Positions 1 through 8,081 are shown, numbered from the stretch's first letter. The stretch is 12,546 bases of DNA from Pseudomonadales bacterium (GCA_022448765.1 JAKUTI010000060.1:1-12546), one strand, 5' to 3'. Made by a program: numbers and translations. Notes: a model not told the origin generated them from the letters alone.

Positions 1-613
1 AAAGCAGCGTCAGGCTAAGAGAACGTTTCAACTCCGCCAATAAATCCACGACTTGCGCTTGTACGGACACATCGAGCGCTGAGATCGGTTCATCACAAAC
101 GACGAATTCAGGCTCGAGGATCAACGCCCGTGCGATCCCGATCCGCTGGCGTTGGCCTCCCGAGAATTCGTGGGGATAACGACCCATATGGTCGATATTC
201 AGCCCGACTTTAATCAACCATTCTTCTACTCTGGCGGCAACCTCCGTCTTATTGAAATCGCTATGCAACTGCAAAGCTTCACCGACAATTTCGCCTGCGG
301 TCATCCTGGGATTTAGGGACGAATAGGGATCTTGGAAAATCATCTGCATCGATCGTGCGTAGCGGAGAAAATCTCCCGTTCGGTACGCCGTCGGTAGTGC
401 GGAACCTTTGAAAAAAATCTCGCCGGCTGTCTTCGGATGGAGTCCCACGAGCGTTCTGCCGAGCGTTGACTTTCCGGAACCGCTTTCCCCGACGAGACCA
501 ACAATTTCGCCAATTCCGATGGAAAGAGATACATCGTCGACCGCTCGAATTCTCTGGTGTCCACGCTGAAAATCTTTCGTCAAATTGCGAATGTCGATAA
601 GAGGTTGACTCAC
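1..613 (-). CDS. oppF: Oligopeptide/dipeptide ABC importer ATPase, OppF/DppF-like (3' end beyond the left edge)
   Basis: Second nucleotide-binding subunit of the peptide importer; it hydrolyses ATP on the cytoplasmic face to drive uptake. Only the first 204 residues lie in the window, because the gene reads leftward off the edge. Visible parts in order are Walker A GESGSGKST (42-50), the Q-loop in IFQDP (Q94), the signature FSGGQRQR (150-157), Walker B VVCDEP (171-176) and the D-loop SALD (178-181). The H-loop and the C-terminal oligopeptide domain are missing only because of the window edge. The GTG start at 613-611 shares four bases (GTGA) with the TGA stop of the preceding ATPase gene, which both supports this start and suggests translational coupling. 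ABC signatures and operon position make the family certain; the Opp versus Dpp choice and the substrate are inferred. Confidence 0.93.
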   Translation of the reverse strand, partial: MSQPLIDIRNLTKDFQRGHQRIRAVDDVSLSIGIGEIVGLVGESGSGKSTLGRTLVGLHPKTAGEIFFKGSALPTAYRTGDFLRYARSMQMIFQDPYSSLNPRMTAGEIVGEALQLHSDFNKTEVAARVEEWLIKVGLNIDHMGRYPHEFSGGQRQRIGIARALILEPEFVVCDEPISALDVSVQAQVVDLLAELKRSLSLTLL

Positions 614-1614
614 GCCTGATAAATCTCAGCAACTTGTTGCGGGCAGTCTTCATGGTGTAACCAGCAACGCGATTGATGTTCACGGCCGACGCTAAAATCC
701 ATGGGGGGTGTTAATTCGCATACGTCCATGGCGTATGGACATCGGGGGGAGTAGCCGCATCCTGGCGGCGCGTCGAATAAATCGGGGGGCACGCCTGCGA
801 TCGGAGCTAGCCGTTGTTCTGAACCTGGGCGGTTCGTCGGCATAGCCGATTTAAGTCCCACGGTATAGGGATGTGCCGAACGATAAAAAATATCGTCGGC
901 CGAGCCGTGTTCTACGATCTCACCCGCGTACATGACGGCGACATCGTTCGCGATTTTCGCCACAACGCCAAGGTCGTGGGTAATCAAAACGATGGCCATG
1001 TTGTTCTTGCGTTGGAGATCGACCAGGAGGTCCAGAATTTGAGACTGAATGGTGACGTCGAGCGCGGTGGTTGGTTCGTCGGCGATGAGTACGGATGGTT
1101 CGCAAGCGATTGCCATGGCGATCATGGCTCGTTGAAGCATACCTCCCGAAAATTCAAACGGATACTCTTTGACGCGGCTGGCCGCATCGGGAATGAGCGT
1201 CATCTCCAGTAATTCTTGGGCACGCCGCATGGCCTTGCGATGTGAATAACCTCGATGCACGATCAGTGGTTCGGCTATCTGTGCCCCGATCGTCATAGTT
1301 GGGTTTAGCGATGACATTGGATCTTGGAAGATCATGGCAATGTCGGCTCCACGAATTTCGTGACCGTCAGAGGTCTGCCCACCGAGGATGTTCTGTCCTC
1401 GTAGTCGGGCGGTTCCTCGTGTAACACGACCGGGCGGTGTTTGGATCAATCCCATTATGCTTTGGACGGAGACCGTCTTTCCGCATCCGGATTCACCCAC
1501 TATAGCAAGTGTCTCGCCCTCGCTAACGCTAAAGCTTGCTCCTCGGACTGCTTGAACCAGACCGCCGTGTACTTCGAATTCAACGTGGAGATCGCTAACC
1601 TCAAGCAGGGCCAT
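610..1614 (-). CDS. oppD: Oligopeptide/dipeptide ABC importer ATPase, OppD/DppD-like
   Basis: First nucleotide-binding subunit of the peptide importer, 334 residues, the usual length for OppD/DppD. Visible motifs are Walker A GESGCGKT (40-47), Q-loop Q97 in IFQDP, signature FSGGMLQR (155-162), Walker B VLIADEP (175-181), D-loop TALD and H-loop H213 in ITHD. The C-terminal oligopeptide-transporter domain carries the typical GCGYSPRCP segment, with cysteines 286, 292, 299 and 317; the spacing recalls the cysteine set reported to bind an Fe-S cluster in some Dpp/Opp ATPases (from memory). The signature has Leu where many OppD proteins have Arg (SGGMRQR), a small deviation. The ATG start lies 3 bases after the permease stop, with GGGGAG six bases upstream as ribosome binding site. 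The stop overlaps the start of the next ATPase gene. Confidence 0.95.
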   Translation of the reverse strand: MALLEVSDLHVEFEVHGGLVQAVRGASFSVSEGETLAIVGESGCGKTVSVQSIMGLIQTPPGRVTRGTARLRGQNILGGQTSDGHEIRGADIAMIFQDPMSSLNPTMTIGAQIAEPLIVHRGYSHRKAMRRAQELLEMTLIPDAASRVKEYPFEFSGGMLQRAMIAMAIACEPSVLIADEPTTALDVTIQSQILDLLVDLQRKNNMAIVLITHDLGVVAKIANDVAVMYAGEIVEHGSADDIFYRSAHPYTVGLKSAMPTNRPGSEQRLAPIAGVPPDLFDAPPGCGYSPRCPYAMDVCELTPPMDFSVGREHQSRCWLHHEDCPQQVAEIYQA

Positions 1615-1617
1615 AGA

Positions 1618-2988
1618 CTACTCCCCTGAACGCATGCGCGCGTCGAGCGCATCGCGCAAACCGTCACCGAGCAGGTTGAATACCAAGACGGTGAGGCTAA
1701 TGAGTACCGCTGGAAAAATAAGCTCGTGCGGGGCCGTTAGCATGGTCTTGATACCCTCGTTGCACATGCTTCCCCACGAGGGATTAGGCGGTGCGACCCC
1801 CATGCCGATAAACGATAAGAACGCCTCGGTGAAAATTGCCCCGGGCACCGCGAATGTCAGCGTGACGAGGATTACCCCCATCGTATTGGGGATCATGTGT
1901 CTAAGGATCAAATACATGGTCCCGCCACCGAGTAAACGTGACGCGCCGATGTAAGCCTCCTCCCTTATTTGAAGGATCTGACCACGGACAAGACGGGCTG
2001 TCGCGGGCCAGCTAAGCAAAATCATCGCGAGCAACATCGCGAATACGCCACTTTCCCCGGGCTCCGTATTGAAAACCATTTTGAATAGAATCATGAAAAG
2101 GAGGAACGGTAACGCAACCACAAAGTCCGCAAACCTCATCAGCAATTGATCCCACCGCCCGCCAGCGAAGCCAGCGATGCTGCCATACACAATACCGACC
2201 ATTACGTATAAAAACGGGGCCACGATTCCGATGAAGAGCGATACGCGAGCACCGTGCATGAGTCGCGCGAGCATGTCGCGTCCGAGGTAATCGGTTCCAA
2301 GTGGATGGAAATCAAGGAAAACGATATCGCCGATCGATGCCGATCCGTTTTCTTGGGAAAGCTCTCGTTCAATTGCCTCGTTTATTGTGATTACGCGCGT
2401 TACCGGGACAGTGAGTGTTGCGAAACCCTCTAGCTCGCGGCCCTCGGCACTCAGCGCGACGACGGTGTAATGATACGTGCGTGCTTTTAGATCGAGACGA
2501 TCTTCAAAACCGGTGAACGCGGCGTTAACGATGTCCGTCAATGGTAGTCCTAGGGCATCGGGTGAGTTCGGTTCAGCAATATCCCGATAAACGCGATAAC
2601 CGCTTGCGCCCGCAACGGGATGCCAAGCAAGGCGAACGGCTTGCGTGGTGGGTTCTCCAATAACAGCGAGTGGGTTTGCGGATAATGCTTCCAGGGTAAC
2701 GTTGGGAGTTATCCAGCGAGTGTAGGGCTCAACGACGCGTGCGCGGCGATCCGCGCCGGGAGGCGCGGAGATTTGATCGAGATCCTGGGCCGTGGGATCG
2801 ATAGTCCACAACCAGGGTCCAAACAGCGTGAAAAGACCGAGTGCCACGACGATGTAGAGCGAGACGATCGATCTTGGATTGGCTTTGAATCTCCGCCACG
2901 CATCCTGCCAATAGGAAAGCGATGGTCTCGTGCGGGTCAGGTGGCGAGCGAGCGGCTCTATCCGGTCAAACGAATAGGTGGCCTCCAT
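1618..2988 (-). CDS. oppC: Peptide ABC importer permease, OppC/DppC-like, with an inserted fibronectin III-like domain
   Basis: Inner-membrane permease subunit, 456 residues against about 300 for typical OppC/DppC. Residues 1-65 are the usual cytoplasmic N-terminus and first membrane helix (about 41-62). The conserved OppC core resumes at HPLGTDYLGRD (228-238), followed by further membrane helices and the EAA coupling loop (about 343-370, EEAYIGASRLLGGG then RHMIPN). Between them lies an extra segment. Residues about 108-200 look like a fibronectin type III fold: VRLAWHPVAGASGYRVYR (118-135) as strands B-C, with the core Trp122, and TYHYTVVALSAEG (171-183) as strand F with its Tyr. It should be extracytoplasmic. 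I chose ATG 2988 over an in-frame start at 3018 because it forms TGATG with the OppB stop and has GAGG eight bases upstream. Family is certain; the FN3 call is by pattern only. Confidence 0.93.
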   Translation of the reverse strand: MEATYSFDRIEPLARHLTRTRPSLSYWQDAWRRFKANPRSIVSLYIVVALGLFTLFGPWLWTIDPTAQDLDQISAPPGADRRARVVEPYTRWITPNVTLEALSANPLAVIGEPTTQAVRLAWHPVAGASGYRVYRDIAEPNSPDALGLPLTDIVNAAFTGFEDRLDLKARTYHYTVVALSAEGRELEGFATLTVPVTRVITINEAIERELSQENGSASIGDIVFLDFHPLGTDYLGRDMLARLMHGARVSLFIGIVAPFLYVMVGIVYGSIAGFAGGRWDQLLMRFADFVVALPFLLFMILFKMVFNTEPGESGVFAMLLAMILLSWPATARLVRGQILQIREEAYIGASRLLGGGTMYLILRHMIPNTMGVILVTLTFAVPGAIFTEAFLSFIGMGVAPPNPSWGSMCNEGIKTMLTAPHELIFPAVLISLTVLVFNLLGDGLRDALDARMRSGE

Positions 2989-3950
2989 CAATCGAGCCTC
3001 ACCCGCGGATCTACCCATCCGTACAACAAGTCGACGACGATTACCATGAAGACTAGAAATGCGCCGTAAAATACAGTCGTTCCCATGATGACGGTGTAGT
3101 CGCTCTGTTGGACGGCTTGAACGAAATATCGCCCGAGCCCGGGAATCGCGAATACTAGTTCGACTACAAAACCACCCGTTGTTATCGCGGCGATGGAGGG
3201 CCCGAGCACCGTGATTACCGGGAGAATCGCGTTACGCAATTGATGTTTGAGAAAGATTCTCGTTGGCGGGAGGCCTTTTGAAATAGCGGTTCGCAAATAA
3301 TCGGCGTTGTCGATTTCTAGCATCGATGAGCGCATAAGTCGGGTCAAAAACGCCATCGTCCCGAGTCCTAAGATAAGGGAGGGCATGATCATGTGGGAAA
3401 CGGTCCCCCAGCCGGCGACAGGCAAGATGGAAGCTCCAAGAAAAGCGTTGACGTTGACCAACGCGGTTTGGCCGAGCGCGGCGAAAACGAAACTCGGCAC
3501 CGAGATACCCATAATGACCAAAAACATAATGACGATGTCAGGCAAACGATTGCGATTGATTGCCGTTAATGCGCCGAAAAGGATGCCACCAAGGCCTGCA
3601 AAGACGATAGAAAGTACCCCGAGGATGGCCGAAACCGGAAAATGTTCTCGAATGATGTCGTTAACGCTTCGGTTTTCTTGCGCGTACGAAATCCCAAAAT
3701 CGCCACGGATCATATTCGAAAGATAGATTCCGTATTGCTCAAGGAGAGGGCGGTCCAAGCCGTATTTGGCTTGGAGGTTTTTTCGGATTTCGGGGGAAAC
3801 TGCTTTTTCGTCTAACAATGGGTCACCGGGGACATTGTGCATCGCAAAAAAGGTCGCCGTGGCGATTAACCACACGGTGATGGCACCCTGGATTAGTCGT
3901 TTGATTGCATAGCGAGTGTAGGGATGCTTCTTTGGTCGTGAGCTAGCCAT
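2988..3950 (-). CDS. oppB: Peptide ABC importer permease, OppB/DppB-like
   Basis: Inner-membrane permease of 320 residues, normal for OppB/DppB. After a basic N-terminus, the first helix (about 19-38) leads into the family motif HNVPGDPL (38-45). The large periplasmic segment contains YGLDRPLLEQYGIYLSNM and GDFGISY, both typical of OppB. Several further hydrophobic helices follow (about 107-130, 137-160, 185-205, 245-265, 288-310). The EAA loop, which docks onto the ATPases, is DYLRTAISKGLPPTRIFLKH (217-236). The C-terminal VDPRVRLD is the usual ending. The ATG start overlaps the end of the binding-protein gene by 8 bases, and the TGA stop shares one base with the next permease start, so translation of the three genes is probably coupled. 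It forms the membrane channel with the OppC-like protein. I see nothing abnormal in it. Confidence 0.96.
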   Translation of the reverse strand: MASSRPKKHPYTRYAIKRLIQGAITVWLIATATFFAMHNVPGDPLLDEKAVSPEIRKNLQAKYGLDRPLLEQYGIYLSNMIRGDFGISYAQENRSVNDIIREHFPVSAILGVLSIVFAGLGGILFGALTAINRNRLPDIVIMFLVIMGISVPSFVFAALGQTALVNVNAFLGASILPVAGWGTVSHMIMPSLILGLGTMAFLTRLMRSSMLEIDNADYLRTAISKGLPPTRIFLKHQLRNAILPVITVLGPSIAAITTGGFVVELVFAIPGLGRYFVQAVQQSDYTVIMGTTVFYGAFLVFMVIVVDLLYGWVDPRVRLD

Positions 3951-5622
3951 CGATGTAAGCGCCGCTGTAGTCGGAGTCCATCCCGACGGCTCTTTTTACG
4001 ACGCCTTTAAGGCGTGGATCTCGAACATAGACACTACCCGACTCATATGTCGGGAGGATCACAGCCTCAGCGTGAATGATTTTTTGGATTTCAGAAAATG
4101 CATTCATACGGGCTAGGGGTTCAAGGGAGTTCTGGGCTATTCGGACCCAATGATCGAGATCGGGGTTTTTATATTCGCCGCGATTATTCTTGTTCCATGA
4201 TGCGAACAGGTCGCCGAACGTCAGTGGATCCGCATAGTCTGGGCACCATCCAGCCAAGACCATATCGAAATCGCCCGAAGACATCTTGGCCAGACGCTGC
4301 TTGAAGATTTGACGATCAATTTTGATTTCCAAACCGAGCTTTTCTCTTAATTCTTGTTGCAAATACTCGGAGATTTTGTTCGTGGTTGCGCGATCACCTG
4401 TCAAGAATGTTAGCGCCTTCCATTCGTCGAGCTTGAGCTCTTTTTTTGCTTGGGCAAGGTGAAGCCTCGCTTGGTCGATATCGACTCGGGTCTTTGGCGC
4501 GGGGTATTCCTGTCGAAATCGATTTTCCACCCCTTTCAGCCATACTGGAAAAAAAGAAACACCGGGCAGATTGCCGGGCATGGCGATAACTTTGTAGACC
4601 AATTCATTGGTGTCCATAGTCAACTGCATGGCCTTGCGCAAATGCCGATTGCGAGTCAATCGTTCGGAGCGGTGATTGAACGAGATGTAGCCGACACAGC
4701 CTTCGTTGAAACGCTCGAGCTTCCAGCGTCGTTGAAGAGCGTCGTCTAAGTTTTCTGAGTTCAAGCCGGCGATTGCAATTTTGCCGTCCTTAAATAAGTT
4801 CAATGTCGCGTTAACGTCACTGGTGATGTACGCGTAATCGATGACGTTCAAACGAATACGGTCCCTAGCCCAGTAATGCGGATTACGTGTCATCCGCAAT
4901 TGCGAACCGTGAACCCATTTTTCGATTAGGAAAGGTCCGTTGTAGAGGAGATCTGAGGCATCGGCACCGTAGCGTCCTTGGCGGTCTGCATAGAACGATT
5001 GTTTGATTGGGAAATACGTGGGGAACACGAGCAAGCTATCAAAGTAGGCCACGGGTCTTTCAAGATGCACCAGCAAGGTGCTGTCGTTCAGCGCTGTTGC
5101 TCCGAGGGCGGTGGTATCGAGTTGGCCGTTATTGATCGCTTCCGCATTTTTGATTGGGTAGAGGATGAAGGCGTATTCCGAGGCCGTCTGCGGATCTAAA
5201 GCCGTTTTCCATGCGAACACGAAGTCGTGCGCGGTGACTTGTGTGCCGTCACTCCAAAAGGCGTCGTTGCGTAGCCAAAAAGTGGCCTTGGTCGTACCGA
5301 TTTCCCACCGTTCAGCGACACCAGGGGCGATCCGATTGAATTCGTCGTATCGCAACAAGCCTTCCATGACGTGGCCGAGAATCTCGCCGCTCACGGTGTC
5401 AGTTGCCCGAGAACTATCGAGTTGTGGTGGTTCCTCGCTCAACGCGAGGCGTACGCTGCCCTCGACCGGATCCAAAGCGTTTGAGGCACCTTCTTCGGAA
5501 AGCGAGGCAAGGAACCACATGAGCGAGCCGAACCCTAGGAGGCTCGCTAATCCGAGATACATAATCTGCCACCCTGCGGTTCGTCGAACATTCCCTTGGT
5601 TAGCCGGCACTTCTTGTTTCAT
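3943..5622 (-). CDS. oppA: Peptide ABC importer substrate-binding protein, OppA-like (solute-binding family 5), possibly membrane-anchored
   Basis: Extracytoplasmic receptor that delivers peptide (or a related solute) to the permeases. At 559 residues it is close to OppA. The family 5 hallmark is clear: APGVAERWEIG (99-109), FWLRNDAFWSDGTQVTAHDFVFAWK (115-139), preceded by EEPPQLDSSRATD and EGLLRYD. Residues 1-17 are polar with an Arg pair, followed by an unusually long hydrophobic stretch (about 18-41) and then SLSEEGASNA. There is no lipobox Cys. The segment could be an uncleaved anchor, or be cut after ASNA. The ribosome binding site for ATG 5622 is weak; an internal ATG at codon 21 (5562-5560) has AGGGTGG just upstream and is an alternative start that would drop the charged n-region. 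The gene follows the VWA gene by 22 bases with no terminator visible. Substrate specificity cannot be read from the sequence. Confidence 0.92.
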   Translation of the reverse strand: MKQEVPANQGNVRRTAGWQIMYLGLASLLGFGSLMWFLASLSEEGASNALDPVEGSVRLALSEEPPQLDSSRATDTVSGEILGHVMEGLLRYDEFNRIAPGVAERWEIGTTKATFWLRNDAFWSDGTQVTAHDFVFAWKTALDPQTASEYAFILYPIKNAEAINNGQLDTTALGATALNDSTLLVHLERPVAYFDSLLVFPTYFPIKQSFYADRQGRYGADASDLLYNGPFLIEKWVHGSQLRMTRNPHYWARDRIRLNVIDYAYITSDVNATLNLFKDGKIAIAGLNSENLDDALQRRWKLERFNEGCVGYISFNHRSERLTRNRHLRKAMQLTMDTNELVYKVIAMPGNLPGVSFFPVWLKGVENRFRQEYPAPKTRVDIDQARLHLAQAKKELKLDEWKALTFLTGDRATTNKISEYLQQELREKLGLEIKIDRQIFKQRLAKMSSGDFDMVLAGWCPDYADPLTFGDLFASWNKNNRGEYKNPDLDHWVRIAQNSLEPLARMNAFSEIQKIIHAEAVILPTYESGSVYVRDPRLKGVVKRAVGMDSDYSGAYIDG

Positions 5623-5644
5623 ACGATGTCAACAAGCAAACAAA

Positions 5645-7117
5645 TTATTGAATCGTTCGTAGAAGATTTCCGACGATACGCTCAAGATGCGTCAGAGAGT
5701 TGCATTCCTCGGCTTGATGCACGTAGGCCGAGTATTTCCGCATTTCCGCATCTCCTACATTCCATGTGTTACGCGACTCCGGGTTTAACCAAATCACCCT
5801 TTTCGATCGGTCGTACATTTCCTTCAATATTTCCGTGCGTGGATCCCCGTAATTGTTACGGGCGTCTCCAAGGATGATGATAGTGGTTCGGTTGTCTACG
5901 TCATCAAGGCATTTCTTTCGGAAGTCCTCGAACGCTTGGCCGTAGTCGGTTGATCCGCCGCTGTAGTCCCGCAGGGTCTTGGCGATTGCGTCTTCTAACT
6001 TGTTGCGTTCGAATAAATCCGTGACTTCCGCCAAATCCGATGAAAACGCAAACGAACGCACTTTGGGCATTACTTCTTCGAGGCTGTAGAGAAACATCAA
6101 CATAAATCGCGCGTAATTCGCGACGGAGCCGCTGACGTCGCAGATTGCGAACACTTTGGGGCGATCGATCTTCACCGATTTCCAGTGCAAATCAAAAATA
6201 CTGCCGTCGTAGCTCATGTTATGCCGAAGCGTTCGAGACACGTGTAGTTGGCCCCGCTTAAACACCTTCTTTCGGCGTGAGTGTAGGGCCACCAACCGCT
6301 TGGCCATTCGAAATACCACCTCTTGCACTAGCCTGAAATTGCGATGTTCAACGTTTGAGAGTTTGACTTTGCGAAGCAACTCTTCACGGAGTTTCTTTCC
6401 AGTAGCGTCGGCGTGCAGCAGGAATTGTTTCTCGACATAGTCGCGAACCTGTTCTCGCAACCACTCTCGACGTTTCTTTAGTTCCTGCCCAAGGCGCTTA
6501 TCTGGAATGCTGGGGCTTTGCCGTACGACTGAGATTTCGTGTTGGAGATCGGCGAGGCCCATTGCCTCCATGATTTTTCGGGTATAGAGACCCTTTTGGG
6601 TAAAAACCTGAATTTCTTCTAGGCTGACTTCCTTTGCAGCCGATGCCATTCCAACCGTTAACTCGACGCGGCCGTCCTGCATCAACAGCTTGCCCAGCGC
6701 GGATTGCGGTTTCGCCATCTCGCCCGGACCGAGATCTTCATCTTCTTCGGCGTCATCAAAAGCGCTGAATTTGTTCTTTTTTCGTCCGCCTTTGCCGCCA
6801 CCGGTCCGCTCGCCTTCCGCACCTCCTTGACCGTCCCCCGAACCTCCGTCGCCGTCGGTCGCCTCCCCGTCTAGTTCGACAAAAGCGTCTTCCCCGTTCA
6901 CGTCTTCGAACGCGAAAAATTGCTCGAATGTATTGTCGAAGGTGTGTTTCTCGTCGGGGGTTTTCGGTAGGACGAGCGCTAGAGTCTCTTTGAGGAACCC
7001 TCTGTTTCGGTAGCCGCAAAGCTCGACAGCGCTCATTGCGTCGAGGGTCTCTGCGGGCGAAATGCGGACATCGGCGTTTCGCAGCGCTGCAATGAAGCTA
7101 GTCAAGGTCCGATCCAT
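5645..7117 (-). CDS. CoxE-like von Willebrand factor A domain protein
   Basis: A 490-residue protein of the VWA_CoxE type (the family that includes CoxE of carbon monoxide dehydrogenase clusters). The N-terminal part (1-70) is predicted globular. Residues about 84-130 are a Gly/Asp/Glu/Lys-rich low-complexity linker, probably disordered. About 200-285 is charged and probably helical. The VWA domain occupies about 318-490. Its metal-ion-dependent adhesion site is intact: DVSGS (D327, S329, S331), Thr390 in GGSTDYG and Asp418 in ILGDARNN. No signal peptide or membrane helix is seen, so it should be cytoplasmic. It sits 19 bases after the MoxR-type ATPase gene, the usual partner. In known pairs the ATPase and VWA protein act together as a chaperone that activates or loads metal into a target protein. 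Here the next genes encode a peptide importer; the target is unknown. Confidence 0.9.
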   Translation of the reverse strand: MDRTLTSFIAALRNADVRISPAETLDAMSAVELCGYRNRGFLKETLALVLPKTPDEKHTFDNTFEQFFAFEDVNGEDAFVELDGEATDGDGGSGDGQGGAEGERTGGGKGGRKKNKFSAFDDAEEDEDLGPGEMAKPQSALGKLLMQDGRVELTVGMASAAKEVSLEEIQVFTQKGLYTRKIMEAMGLADLQHEISVVRQSPSIPDKRLGQELKKRREWLREQVRDYVEKQFLLHADATGKKLREELLRKVKLSNVEHRNFRLVQEVVFRMAKRLVALHSRRKKVFKRGQLHVSRTLRHNMSYDGSIFDLHWKSVKIDRPKVFAICDVSGSVANYARFMLMFLYSLEEVMPKVRSFAFSSDLAEVTDLFERNKLEDAIAKTLRDYSGGSTDYGQAFEDFRKKCLDDVDNRTTIIILGDARNNYGDPRTEILKEMYDRSKRVIWLNPESRNTWNVGDAEMRKYSAYVHQAEECNSLTHLERIVGNLLRTIQ

Positions 7118-7136
7118 ACAGCGGGATGCGACCGGG

Positions 7137-8078
7137 CTAGGTTTTGATCGCTTTGCTTGTCAGAGTCGTGATCTCCGCGTCGACGTTATCGATGTCTTCC
7201 TGGAATTTCAGGATGACGTTGAGCGTATCACGAACAAGATCTGCGTCCAGAGATTCGGTGTGCAGCAGCAGCAATGTGCGAGCCCAATCGATTGTTTCGC
7301 TAATCGCCGGCACTTTCTTCAAATCAAGATCACGAAGTTCTTGGATAAACGTGACCAGCTGACGACGTAATTCAGGCGGGATTTCAGGAACTCGAGCGTG
7401 AATGATGCGTTGTTCCAGTTCCGTATCGGGAAACGGTATATAAAGATGGAGGCAGCGACGCTTAAGCGCATCAGAAATTTCGCGCGTGTTGTTGCTGGTT
7501 AGGAAAACCATCGGCGGTTCGGCGATCGCCTTTACTGTCCCGATTTCGGGTATAGATACTTGAAAGTCAGACAGAATCTCGAGTAGCAATGATTCAAATT
7601 CATGGTCGGACTTATCGACCTCGTCAATTAGTAAGACGCAGCCGTCCTCCTCTTTCAACGCTTTGAGTAGCGGTCTGGGCTCCATAAATTCTTCTGAGAA
7701 GAAGATGTCACCGAATTCGTGGAGTCGGTTGACGGATTCGCTAAACCCTTTCGCGCCTTGGAGTACTTCGTCTAAGGTTTCTTTTAGGACTTGTGTGTAG
7801 AGGAGCTGTTTGCCGTATTTCCATTCGTAGATAGCTTTGGATTCGTCAAGCCCCTCGTAACATTGAAGTCGGATAAGGGGAAGGTTGAACATCTCTGCGG
7901 TGGTTTTGGCCAGCTCCGTTTTACCCACGCCCGGGGGCCCTTCGATGAGCACAGGCTTACGTAATTGATACGCGAGATACACAGCGGTCGCGATTTGACT
8001 ACTGCAAATATATCGATGTGTCTCAAAGCCGGCCTGAAGAGTCTCCACAGACCCGGCCAGTTTGTCGATATCGGTCAC
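7137..8078 (-). CDS. MoxR-family AAA+ ATPase
   Basis: A 313-residue AAA+ ATPase of the MoxR group (AAA_5 type), the usual companion of CoxE-like VWA proteins. Visible are Walker A GPPGVGKT (47-54), Walker B VLLIDEVDK (148-156), sensor 1 LTSNN (193-197) and the arginine-finger region DALKRRC (203-209), followed by a C-terminal helical lid. The CYEGLDESKAIYEW segment (73-86) is typical of the subgroup paired with CoxE. No membrane segment or signal is present; the protein should be cytoplasmic and probably hexameric, from family knowledge. I place the start at GTG 8078-8076, because GGGAGGA stands just upstream (8088-8082). An in-frame GTG at 8099 would add seven residues (MVVAGGI) but would put this ribosome binding site inside the gene. 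It is the first gene of the apparent minus-strand operon, so the operon promoter should lie in 8079-8364. Confidence 0.93.
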   Translation of the reverse strand: MTDIDKLAGSVETLQAGFETHRYICSSQIATAVYLAYQLRKPVLIEGPPGVGKTELAKTTAEMFNLPLIRLQCYEGLDESKAIYEWKYGKQLLYTQVLKETLDEVLQGAKGFSESVNRLHEFGDIFFSEEFMEPRPLLKALKEEDGCVLLIDEVDKSDHEFESLLLEILSDFQVSIPEIGTVKAIAEPPMVFLTSNNTREISDALKRRCLHLYIPFPDTELEQRIIHARVPEIPPELRRQLVTFIQELRDLDLKKVPAISETIDWARTLLLLHTESLDADLVRDTLNVILKFQEDIDNVDAEITTLTSKAIKT

Positions 8079-8081
8079 GAT

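Noticed and set aside
279..683. Minus-strand open frame of 134 codons
   Set aside because: It overlaps the OppF-like gene in another frame. The frame starting at GTG 613 carries the full ABC motifs; this one is Arg-rich without any motif.
871..1212. Plus-strand open frame of 113 codons
   Set aside because: Antisense to the OppD-like gene across its most conserved region; a mirror of the coding bias.
2389..2667. Frameshift or assembly fusion as the cause of the long OppC-like protein
   Set aside because: The frame is continuous, membrane segments and family motifs flank the insert in one frame, and the insert itself has a coherent FN3-like pattern.
3307..3726. Plus-strand open frame of 139 codons
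   Set aside because: Antisense to the OppB-like permease; the product is Lys/Arg/Met-rich with no recognisable domain.
5165..5662. Plus-strand open frame of 165 codons
   Set aside because: It is antisense to the N-terminal half of oppA, which has clear family 5 motifs; its own product shows no domain or start signal.
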